The notes under the pieces were generated by a model. The model had not been told where the DNA came from and searched no databases. It saw only the letters and a list, made by a program, of their open reading frames with translations. From NCBI GenBank assembly GCA_964596345.1, contig CAZQSZ010000004.1, positions 1 through 64,000 of the forward strand: a stretch of DNA of 64,000 nt, written 5' to 3'. Source of the stretch: CADEDV01 sp964596345 (GTDB lineage: Bacteria > Bacteroidota > Bacteroidia > Chitinophagales > Chitinophagaceae). The translations under genes and the position numbers were made by a program. The first letter of the stretch is position 1. Every line of letters starts with the position of its first letter. This document shows, piece by piece, positions 43,814 to 51,454 of this stretch.

Positions 43814-45706
43814 ATGAGAGTGCTGGCTACTATATCATTTGTATTGGTTGTTTTATTTGCAACTGCTCAGTCAACAGCAGGCATCACGGGTATCCGTGAT
43901 ACTTCTTATAACATAAATAACGAACTTAAAAAGAACCAGAAAAACTATCCGTTCATCCAATTGCCGGTATCTCCAAAAGCGGGAATAGTGAATGAGAAAA
44001 GGACAATTGTTTATTGCCAACGGGGTAACAGGAAGTTAGTACTCGATGTTTTTAGTCCTGCACAAAAAGTAAAAACTAAGAGAGCAGCCATACTTATCAT
44101 ACATGGTGGCGGCTGGAGAAGTGGCGACCGCAGTTTGCATTATACATTAGCACAGCGATTAGCTGCATTGGGATATGTCTGTATCACTCCCGAGTACCGG
44201 TTATCAACGGAAGCATTATATCCCGCTGCTATTCACGACATCAAAGCAGCGATCCGGTGGGTGAGAAAGAATGCAGATACATATCAGATTGATACCAGTA
44301 TGATCGTTGCTTCCGGCCATTCAGCAGGCGGGGAACTGGCGGCTTTTATGGGTACAACGAACGGGGTAAAAACGTTTGAAGGAGATGGGTGTAATAATAC
44401 TACTTCAAGCAGGGTCAATGCAGTAATTGATATCGACGGCACACTGGCATTTATTCATCCTGAATCCGGGGAGGGAGATGACACTAGAAGAGTATCAGCA
44501 GCAACCCATTGGTTTGGATATTCAAAAACTGACAATCCGGCGATATGGAATGAGGCGGCTCCATTAACGCATGTGGGTTCACATACTCCGCCTACTCTTT
44601 TCATCAACAGCAGTGTGGCCCGGATGCATGCAGGCCGGGAAGATTTTATCCGGGTATTGAACCAATATGGTATTCCTTCATCGGTTAAAACATTTGAGGG
44701 TTCTCCCCATTCTTTTATATTATTCAATCCCTGGTTCGATTCAACAGTTACCGTGATCAATGATTTTTTGAAAAGAACATTCGCTAAAAAAGAGGAAGGG
44801 GTTGCTACTCAAATCTCCGTGGCAAAAGACGGCAGTGGCCATTTTTCGTCGGTACAGGCTGCACTGAATGCTGTTCCGGTCAATAACAAAAAACCATTCA
44901 GCATTTTCATAAAAAGGGGAGTTTATAAAGAAAAGATCAGGCTTGACTCTTCTAAAAACTTTGTTACTCTTATTGGGGAAGATAAATTCAATACCATCCT
45001 GACCTATGATGATCATACAGGAAAACTTTCTCCGAAAGGAGATACCATTAATACAAGAACTTCCTGGAGTTTTTTACTGAAAGCAGATAATTTTACTGCC
45101 CGCAATATCACTTTTCAAAATGATGCAGGATTCACCGCAGGACAAGCCGTAGCCATGGAAGCAGGTGGGGATAAAATCGAATTTATAAATTGCAGGTTTA
45201 TCGGTAACCAGGATGTTTTATTTACCAACAGTGAGAAAAGCCGCCAGTATTATAAGCATTGTTATATTGAAGGTACCACCGATTTTATCTTTGGTTCAGC
45301 AACCGCTTGGTTTGAGCAATGCCATATTCACAGTAAAAAGAACTCTCACATTACAGCAGCTTCCACACCGGCAGACAAGAAATACGGCTATATTTTTAAT
45401 GATTGTATACTGACCGGGGATACGTCCCTGCACAATGTTTCGCTTGGCCGCCCCTGGCGACCATATGCCGCTGTCGTGTACATGCGTTGTTTTATCGGGC
45501 AACATATCAAACCTGGGGGGTGGAGCAACTGGAACAATACGGAAAACTATAAGACGACCCGTTATGCTGAATATAAAAATTACGGAGTTTCCGCTGAAAC
45601 CGGTAAAAGAGTGAACTGGGCCAGGCAGCTGACCGATGAAGAAGCAAAAGATATAACACTTAAAAGTATTTTCAGCGACTGGATGCCCCGGGGAAGTTTG
45701 GAATAA
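43814..45706 (+). CDS. Bifunctional secreted enzyme: alpha/beta-hydrolase esterase + CE8 pectinesterase
   Basis: The protein has 630 residues with a signal peptide (about 1-20). The N-terminal alpha/beta hydrolase (about 60-320) has IIHGGGWRSGDRS (oxyanion), GHSAGGELA (nucleophile Ser) and GSPHSF (His). The C-terminal CE8 beta-helix (about 330-620) has GQAVAM, NQDVLF (Gln-Asp), YIEGTTDFIFG (nucleophile Asp) and LGRPW (Arg). It likely removes acetyl and methyl esters from pectin with one chain. The other fusion, 51455-53329, has the same two modules in reverse order. It begins 1 bp after the CE12 stop. Confidence 0.93.
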   Translation: MRVLATISFVLVVLFATAQSTAGITGIRDTSYNINNELKKNQKNYPFIQLPVSPKAGIVNEKRTIVYCQRGNRKLVLDVFSPAQKVKTKRAAILIIHGGGWRSGDRSLHYTLAQRLAALGYVCITPEYRLSTEALYPAAIHDIKAAIRWVRKNADTYQIDTSMIVASGHSAGGELAAFMGTTNGVKTFEGDGCNNTTSSRVNAVIDIDGTLAFIHPESGEGDDTRRVSAATHWFGYSKTDNPAIWNEAAPLTHVGSHTPPTLFINSSVARMHAGREDFIRVLNQYGIPSSVKTFEGSPHSFILFNPWFDSTVTVINDFLKRTFAKKEEGVATQISVAKDGSGHFSSVQAALNAVPVNNKKPFSIFIKRGVYKEKIRLDSSKNFVTLIGEDKFNTILTYDDHTGKLSPKGDTINTRTSWSFLLKADNFTARNITFQNDAGFTAGQAVAMEAGGDKIEFINCRFIGNQDVLFTNSEKSRQYYKHCYIEGTTDFIFGSATAWFEQCHIHSKKNSHITAASTPADKKYGYIFNDCILTGDTSLHNVSLGRPWRPYAAVVYMRCFIGQHIKPGGWSNWNNTENYKTTRYAEYKNYGVSAETGKRVNWARQLTDEEAKDITLKSIFSDWMPRGSLE

Positions 45707-45765
45707 AAAGATGTATATATTACCGCAACAAACTGTAACGATCTTGCCAACCTCTAATTACCTGC

Positions 45766-47025
45766 ATGAGTAAACAAAATAAATACCTGTTGCCTTTTAT
45801 CCTGGTAACCAGTTTGTTTTTCCTCTGGGCTTTTTTGCATAATATAAACCCCATACTGATTCCGCATTTGAAAAAAGCCTGCCGGTTATCGGATACGCAG
45901 TCCTCTTTTGTTGATTCAGCTGTTTACCTGGCTTACTTTTCTATTGCGTTACCTGCAGGATGGTTCATGCATAAATTCGGCTATAAGAAAGGCATTCTGT
46001 TTGGGTTATTTTTATATGGGACGGGATCTTTATTGTTTATCCCTGCCGCAAATGCAAGAGAGTATTACTTTTTTTTGGCAGCCTTGTTTATTGCAGCCTC
46101 CGGGGCTACTTTTTTAGAAACAGTGGCGAATCCATATATCACAAAACTCGGAGAACCAGAGACGGCTGCACAACGGTTGAATTTTGCACAGTCATTCAAT
46201 GGCGTAGGTGCATTTATCGCACCCATTATAGGCGGACAGGTAATCCTGTCGGGGATTGAGCATTCGAAAGAGGAATTACAACAAATGGACCCGGCCACAT
46301 TAAGTGCTTACCTGGATAGTGAGGCAGCAACAGTTAAAATTCCGTATCTCGTTATTGGAGCCATCGTATTTGTATTATTGGCTTTGTTCTTTGTGACCAA
46401 ACTGCCGGAGATCCACGAAAAAGACGAAAAATCGTCTGGATTTTCTTTTGCTGTATTTCGTCATCAGCACCTTAGCTGGGCGGTTATTGCGCAATTTTTT
46501 TATATCGGAGCACAGATCTGTGTGGGAAGTTTCTTCATACGATTTACCCGCTACGTGGAAGAAGTACCGGAAAAAAGGGCTGCCTTTTTGCTGAGCATTG
46601 CGATGGTCGGTTTTATGATCGGCCGGTTTTCAGGTACTTTTTTTATGAAATATATCAAACCTGCAAAACTGCTGGGAATTTATGCATTGATCAATATTGG
46701 TTTATTGACAGTCGCAATTATAACAAAAGGAACCGTTGCCGTATATGCGTTGATGGGGGTGCCCTTTTTTATGTCGATCATGTTCCCCACCATTTTTTCA
46801 ATGGGTATTTCCGGCTTGGGAGAAGAAACGAAGATTGCCTCTTCGTTCATTGTTATGTCCATTGTGGGCGGGGCGATATTCCCGTTCTTTATGGGACAGA
46901 TATCTGATGCCACCGGGGGGAATATTCAAGTAGCATATGTTATTCCGGCGATCTGTTTTGCTGTAGTTGGCTTTTTTGCCTGGAAATTCAGGAATCTTTT
47001 TACAGAAACTACAACTGCTCATTAA
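45766..47025 (+). CDS. fucP: FucP-type sugar:H+ symporter (MFS)
   Basis: This inner-membrane protein of 419 residues has 12 hydrophobic segments. LFFLWAFLHNINPILIPHLKKA and FLETVANPYI(TKLG) match the L-fucose permease FucP group. Its place next to mutarotase and fucose/rhamnose-type oxidation genes supports import of a deoxyhexose; L-rhamnose or another pectin sugar is also possible. The stop TAA overlaps the ATG of the mutarotase gene (TAATG). A 59-bp gap precedes it without a clear promoter. Confidence 0.88.
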   Translation: MSKQNKYLLPFILVTSLFFLWAFLHNINPILIPHLKKACRLSDTQSSFVDSAVYLAYFSIALPAGWFMHKFGYKKGILFGLFLYGTGSLLFIPAANAREYYFFLAALFIAASGATFLETVANPYITKLGEPETAAQRLNFAQSFNGVGAFIAPIIGGQVILSGIEHSKEELQQMDPATLSAYLDSEAATVKIPYLVIGAIVFVLLALFFVTKLPEIHEKDEKSSGFSFAVFRHQHLSWAVIAQFFYIGAQICVGSFFIRFTRYVEEVPEKRAAFLLSIAMVGFMIGRFSGTFFMKYIKPAKLLGIYALINIGLLTVAIITKGTVAVYALMGVPFFMSIMFPTIFSMGISGLGEETKIASSFIVMSIVGGAIFPFFMGQISDATGGNIQVAYVIPAICFAVVGFFAWKFRNLFTETTTAH

Positions 47026-47360
47026 TGATGAAACAATATTGCCTGGCATTAGACCTTAAAGATGATCCTGACCTGATTGCGGCCTATGAATCATATCATA
47101 AAACTGTGTGGCCGGAGATCATTGATAGTATCAGGAGGGCAGGCATTGAGCAACTGGAAATATTCCGTACGGGTAACAGGCTGTTCATGATCATGAATGC
47201 GGTAGATGATTTTAGTTTTGAGCTGAAAGCAAAGGCAGATAAGGATAATGAAAAAGTGCAGGAATGGGAAACGCTGATGTGGAACTACCAGCAGGCGTTG
47301 CCCGGAAGCAAACCTGGTGAAAAATGGATACTGATGGAAAAAATATTTTCACTTCATTGA
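47025..47360 (+). CDS. L-rhamnose/L-fucose mutarotase family protein (RhaM/DUF718)
   Basis: Cytoplasmic protein of 111 residues with a dimeric ferredoxin-like fold. The family pattern YESYHKTVWPEIIDSIRRAGI (Tyr, His) and EIFRTGNRLFMIM is clear. These enzymes interconvert alpha and beta anomers of L-rhamnose or L-fucose ahead of the dehydrogenase. Substrate specificity cannot be read from the sequence. The start overlaps the transporter stop by one base; a second Met follows at once. Confidence 0.9.
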   Translation: MMKQYCLALDLKDDPDLIAAYESYHKTVWPEIIDSIRRAGIEQLEIFRTGNRLFMIMNAVDDFSFELKAKADKDNEKVQEWETLMWNYQQALPGSKPGEKWILMEKIFSLH

Positions 47361-47366
47361 TAATAT

Positions 47367-48140
47367 ATGTTTGATCTGACTAATAAAACTGCGATTGTTA
47401 CCGGGGCCGGAAGCGGCATTGGGAAAGCGATCGCTAAACTTTTTGCCCGGCAGGGCGCTGTTGTGTATATACTTGACTTTGATGAATCGGGAGCCAAACA
47501 GGTCCTGCAGGAAATACAAGCTGATGCCGGGAAAGCTTATGTAGAAAAATGTGATGTAAGTAACCAGCAACAGGTAAAAGAAATAATTAAAAAGATAGTT
47601 GCGGTAAGCGGAACAATTGATATACTGGTCAACAATGCCGGTGTGGCACATATTGGTAATGCAGAAACAACCGGCGAAGAAGATTTTAACCGCCTGCTGA
47701 ATGTGAATGTGAAAGGAGTTTATAATTGTATCCATGCTGCTGTTCCCTTCATGAAAGAAAAAGGCGGAGCTATTTTGAATATGGCTTCCATCGCTTCATC
47801 GGTTGGGTTGGCGGACAGGTTTGCTTATTCCATGACCAAGGGAGCTGTGGTGGGGATGACACTGGCTACTGCAAAAGATTATATTAACCATAAGATCCGC
47901 TGCAATTGTATCTCACCGGCCAGGGTACATACTCCTTTCGTTGATAATTTTCTTGGAAAGAACTATCCCGGTAAAGAAGCGGAAATGTTTGAGAAATTAT
48001 CAAAAAGCCAGCCCATTGGCAGGATGGCAGAACCGGAAGAGATCGCTTTTTTGGTGTTGTACCTCTGCAGTGACGAAGCATCATTCATTACCGGGAGCGA
48101 TTACCCGATTGATGGCGGATTTATAAAATTGAATAATTAG
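47367..48140 (+). CDS. SDR oxidoreductase, probable 2-keto-3-deoxy-L-fuconate dehydrogenase type
   Basis: Classical SDR of 257 residues with VTGAGSGIGKAIA (NAD binding), NNAGVA, the Ser of MASIASS, and the YSMTK catalytic Tyr/Lys. In the Xanthomonas L-fucose pathway such an SDR oxidises 2-keto-3-deoxy-L-fuconate to the diketo acid cleaved by an FAH-type hydrolase, which is the next gene here (4 bp). Role by context; it could also act on the rhamnose equivalent. Confidence 0.85.
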   Translation: MFDLTNKTAIVTGAGSGIGKAIAKLFARQGAVVYILDFDESGAKQVLQEIQADAGKAYVEKCDVSNQQQVKEIIKKIVAVSGTIDILVNNAGVAHIGNAETTGEEDFNRLLNVNVKGVYNCIHAAVPFMKEKGGAILNMASIASSVGLADRFAYSMTKGAVVGMTLATAKDYINHKIRCNCISPARVHTPFVDNFLGKNYPGKEAEMFEKLSKSQPIGRMAEPEEIAFLVLYLCSDEASFITGSDYPIDGGFIKLNN

Positions 48141-48144
48141 CAAT

Positions 48145-48999
48145 ATGAAACTAATTCGTTTTGGCGAAGCTGGTAGTGAAAAACCTGGTGTTTGCATCAA
48201 TGATATTAATTATGATGTATCCGGTTTTATCAAAGACTATGATGAGGCTTTTTTTGGGAATGGGGGTTTGCCGCACTTACGGTATATGGTAGCCATGCAT
48301 CAGACCATGTTACCTAAAATTCCGGATGGATCCAGGTTAGGTGCGCCGGTGGCAAGACCATCCAAGATCATCTGTATTGGTCTCAATTATGCAGATCATG
48401 CAAAAGAGACCAATGCTACCCCGCCTGCAGAGCCCGTCATTTTCATGAAATCAACCACGGCAATTACAGGGCCTTATGATAAAGTGATCATACCCAAGGA
48501 TTCTGTGAAAACAGATTGGGAAGTGGAACTGGCTGTAGTGATCGAAAATAAAGCCAACTATGTGGAAGAAGCAAATGCTATGGATCATGTGGCCGGTTAT
48601 TGTTTACATAATGATATCAGCGAACGGGAATTTCAATTGGAAAGAGGCGGTACCTGGGATAAAGGAAAAGGCTGTGATACCTTTGCGCCACTCGGCCCCT
48701 GGATGGTAACAAAGGAGGAGATCCCTGATGTATCCAATTTAAAACTCTGGTTGCATGTGAATGGTAAACAAATGCAAAACGGGACTACTGCTAACCTGAT
48801 CTTTAATGTTCCGTTTCTTATTTCTTATGTCAGTCGTTTTATGACCTTACTGCCGGGTGATATTATTTCAACCGGGACACCAGCCGGAGTTGGACTGGGG
48901 TTTAATCCACCAGTATATCTGAAACCCGGTGACGTGATGGAACTGGGTATTGATGGCCTTGGTGCAGCAAGACAGGAATGTATAGCCTATTCAAAATAA
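48145..48999 (+). CDS. Fumarylacetoacetate hydrolase-family protein (diketo-deoxy-sugar acid hydrolase)
   Basis: The protein has 284 residues. The FAH C-terminal fold has ICIGLNYADHAKET, DWEVELAVVI (metal Glu residues), HNDISEREFQ (metal Asp) and STGTPAGVGLGF. In oxidative L-fucose/L-rhamnose pathways this family splits 2,4-diketo-3-deoxy-sugar acids to pyruvate and lactate. Neighbouring SDR, lactonase and mutarotase genes support that role; the general label acylpyruvase is also possible. Confidence 0.9.
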   Translation: MKLIRFGEAGSEKPGVCINDINYDVSGFIKDYDEAFFGNGGLPHLRYMVAMHQTMLPKIPDGSRLGAPVARPSKIICIGLNYADHAKETNATPPAEPVIFMKSTTAITGPYDKVIIPKDSVKTDWEVELAVVIENKANYVEEANAMDHVAGYCLHNDISEREFQLERGGTWDKGKGCDTFAPLGPWMVTKEEIPDVSNLKLWLHVNGKQMQNGTTANLIFNVPFLISYVSRFMTLLPGDIISTGTPAGVGLGFNPPVYLKPGDVMELGIDGLGAARQECIAYSK

Positions 49000-49002
49000 A
49001 TA

Positions 49003-49878
49003 ATGAGCGAACATAGCGACGATAACGGAATTGATGAAATTCAAGTAAGCAACAGGGTGATTGATGCACATGTTCATTTCTGGCAGTACAATAAACAGCG
49101 GGACAGCTGGATGGACAATATGAAACTGTTGCAAAAGGATTATTTACCCGGTACACTTTCTTCAACGCTGAAGAATAACGGGGTGGATGGATGTGTGGCA
49201 GTGCAGGCCAGCCAGCAAGAACTGGAAACACATTTCCTGGTGGAACTGGCAAAAACCCACTCCTTTATTAACGGTGTGGTGGGCTGGGTTGACCTGCAAA
49301 AACATGATATTGAACAGCGGGTGGAATATTTTTCGCAGTATCCTGTCATCAAAGGCTGGCGGCATATTGTGCAGGCAGAACCGGATGGATTTTTAGGAAG
49401 AACAAATTTTAAGCGGGGAGTTAAAACATTGGAACGGTACAACTACAGCTATGATATATTGATCTATTCTCAGCAGCTGAAACCTGCATTGGAGTTTGTG
49501 GCCGCTTTTCCGGGTATGAAATTAGTAATTGATCATTGTGCGAAGCCGGATATTGCCCGTAAAAAAATAGATGACTGGAAAGTATTGATAGAAGAAATTG
49601 CAAAGAATCCGAATGTATGCTGTAAACTATCCGGCCTGTTGACGGAAGCCAAATGGAAGGAATGGAGCCCTGTAGATTTTTATCCCTGTCTCGATGTGGT
49701 CTTCGGGGCATTTGGTACAGATCGTTTGTTATTTGGCAGCGACTGGCCGGTACTGCTGGTGTCGGGTATGTATGTGCAATGGAAAAGTCTGCTTGAAAAA
49801 TATATGGAAGGATTTACTCCCGAAGAAAGGGCAAACGTATTTGGAGGAAATGCGATCCGTTTTTATAATTTAAAATAA
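49003..49878 (+). CDS. Amidohydrolase-family sugar lactonase (L-fuconolactonase type)
   Basis: The protein has 291 residues. Amidohydrolase-2 motifs: VIDAHVHFWQY (metal HxH), KLVIDHCAKPD (His) and LLFGSDWPV (Asp). These enzymes open 1,5- or 1,4-lactones of L-fuconate or L-rhamnonate. It begins 3 bp after the FAH-type gene and ends 5 bp before the second SDR, which would make the lactone. The N-terminal extension MSEHSDDNGIDEIQV is unusual and the true start could be the Val of RVIDAH. Confidence 0.9.
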   Translation: MSEHSDDNGIDEIQVSNRVIDAHVHFWQYNKQRDSWMDNMKLLQKDYLPGTLSSTLKNNGVDGCVAVQASQQELETHFLVELAKTHSFINGVVGWVDLQKHDIEQRVEYFSQYPVIKGWRHIVQAEPDGFLGRTNFKRGVKTLERYNYSYDILIYSQQLKPALEFVAAFPGMKLVIDHCAKPDIARKKIDDWKVLIEEIAKNPNVCCKLSGLLTEAKWKEWSPVDFYPCLDVVFGAFGTDRLLFGSDWPVLLVSGMYVQWKSLLEKYMEGFTPEERANVFGGNAIRFYNLK

Positions 49879-49883
49879 TACGC

Positions 49884-50663
49884 ATGGACCTTGGTTTAAC
49901 CAATAAGGTGATCATAGTAAGCGGGGGCGCCAAAGGAATCGGGGAAGGTATTGCAAGGCTGTTGGCTTCAGAAGCTGCGATACCGGTGATTATCGGCAGA
50001 AAGGAAACGGATAACCTGGAAGCAGTGGAGGCTATTGAAAAAGCAGGCGGCCAAGCATTCCAGGTAGTTGCTGAACTTACAGAACCAGCAGAATGTGAGA
50101 GGGCAATCAGGAAAGTAGTGGAACGGTTCAACCGGATAGACGGGCTGGTCAACAATGCCGGGGTAAATGATGGGGTGGGATTAGAGAATGGAGATTACAC
50201 AAAATTCATTGCCTCTTTGCACAAAAATCTTATTCATTATTATTTACTGGCACATTATGCGTTGCCGGCTTTAAAGGAATCGAAAGGGCCGATCGTGAAT
50301 ATCAGTTCTAAAACTGCTGATACCGGCCAGGGTAATACATCTGCCTACGCTGCCTCCAATGGGGGACGTAATGCATTAACCAGGGAATGGGCTGTTGAGT
50401 TGTTGAAATATGGTATCAGGGTAAATGCCGTTATAGTGGCGGAATGTTTTACACCACTTTATGAAAAATGGGTACAAACATTACCGGATCCTCAGCAAAA
50501 ATTAAAAGAGATCCAATCAAAGATTCCATTGGAGAACAGGATGACAACAACAGAAGAAATAGCCAGTACAGTTGCGTTTCTTTTGTCAGCGAGATCAAGT
50601 CATACTACCGGGCAACTGGTATATGTGGATGGGGGCTACGTTCACCTGGACAGGGCTTTATAA
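49884..50663 (+). CDS. SDR oxidoreductase, L-fucose dehydrogenase-like, with YxxxN
   Basis: The protein has 259 residues. IIVSGGAKGIGEGIA is the NAD(P) loop, NNAGVNDG and the catalytic Ser of NISSKTAD are present, and the active-site Tyr reads YAASNGGRN: Asn replaces the usual Lys of YxxxK. The end YVDGGYVHLDRAL is typical of the SDR group labelled L-fucose dehydrogenase. It would oxidise L-fucose or a related sugar to the 1,5-lactone. The Lys-to-Asn change could alter or abolish activity. It closes the deoxysugar block. Confidence 0.82.
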   Translation: MDLGLTNKVIIVSGGAKGIGEGIARLLASEAAIPVIIGRKETDNLEAVEAIEKAGGQAFQVVAELTEPAECERAIRKVVERFNRIDGLVNNAGVNDGVGLENGDYTKFIASLHKNLIHYYLLAHYALPALKESKGPIVNISSKTADTGQGNTSAYAASNGGRNALTREWAVELLKYGIRVNAVIVAECFTPLYEKWVQTLPDPQQKLKEIQSKIPLENRMTTTEEIASTVAFLLSARSSHTTGQLVYVDGGYVHLDRAL

Positions 50664-50692
50664 AAATTGTACAAACAACAAAATAGTTTATC

Positions 50693-51445
50693 ATGAAAAG
50701 AAATAGTTTCTTTTTCTCACTCCTGCTGTTATTTTCTTTTATGATGACAGAGAAGGGAAATATAAAAATATTTATTGCCGGCGATTCCACCGCCAGTATC
50801 AAAGAAGTAAAAGCCTACCCGGAAACGGGCTGGGGTATGCCCTTCGTGTGGTTCTGGGATTCAACTGTTACGGTGGTTAACAAGGCTAAGAACGGGAGGA
50901 GTACCAGTTCATTCAGGAAAGAAGGGCTCTGGCAACAGATCATGGAGGAAGCATCAGCAGGTGATTATGTGATCATCCAATTCGGGCATAATGATGAAGT
51001 GCCTACCAAAAAAACATTTACAACAGAAACAGAGTTTAAAAATAACCTGCAACAATATGTAAAAGAGGTAAGGGCCAAAAATGCCATCCCGCTTTTATTG
51101 ACCCCCATGGCCCGCAGAAAATTTGACAGTACCGGTAAGATCAGTGGTACACATGATATCTATGCACAAATAATCCGTGATGTGGCAAAAGAGGAGAAAG
51201 TGCCAATGTTTGATATGGACAAATTAACACAGGCTTTATACCAGCAATTTGGCGAAGCGAACTCCCGGTTATTATTTCTTCAATTGAAGCCCGGCGAGCA
51301 CCCGAACTATCCTGCAGGAAAAGAAGATAACACTCATTTCAGTGAGTTGGGGGCCCGGCTGGCGGCACAGTTAGTACTGAACGAGATCAGGGAGAAATGC
51401 CCGGACCTGGTTACACATATCATTAAACCAGCCGTAAAGAAATAA
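50693..51445 (+). CDS. Rhamnogalacturonan acetylesterase-like SGNH hydrolase (CE12), copy 2
   Basis: The protein has 250 residues, close in sequence to copy 1 (shared KAYPETGWGMPFVWFWDSTV pattern). Signal region FFFSLLLLFSFMM, GDSTASIKE (Ser), KNGRSTSSF, QFGHNDEVP and DNTHFSELGA are all intact. Role as for copy 1; two copies may differ in which acetylated residue they prefer. It begins 30 bp after the SDR and ends 10 bp before the CE8-esterase fusion. Confidence 0.92.
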   Translation: MKRNSFFFSLLLLFSFMMTEKGNIKIFIAGDSTASIKEVKAYPETGWGMPFVWFWDSTVTVVNKAKNGRSTSSFRKEGLWQQIMEEASAGDYVIIQFGHNDEVPTKKTFTTETEFKNNLQQYVKEVRAKNAIPLLLTPMARRKFDSTGKISGTHDIYAQIIRDVAKEEKVPMFDMDKLTQALYQQFGEANSRLLFLQLKPGEHPNYPAGKEDNTHFSELGARLAAQLVLNEIREKCPDLVTHIIKPAVKK

Positions 51446-51454
51446 TCAATTACC

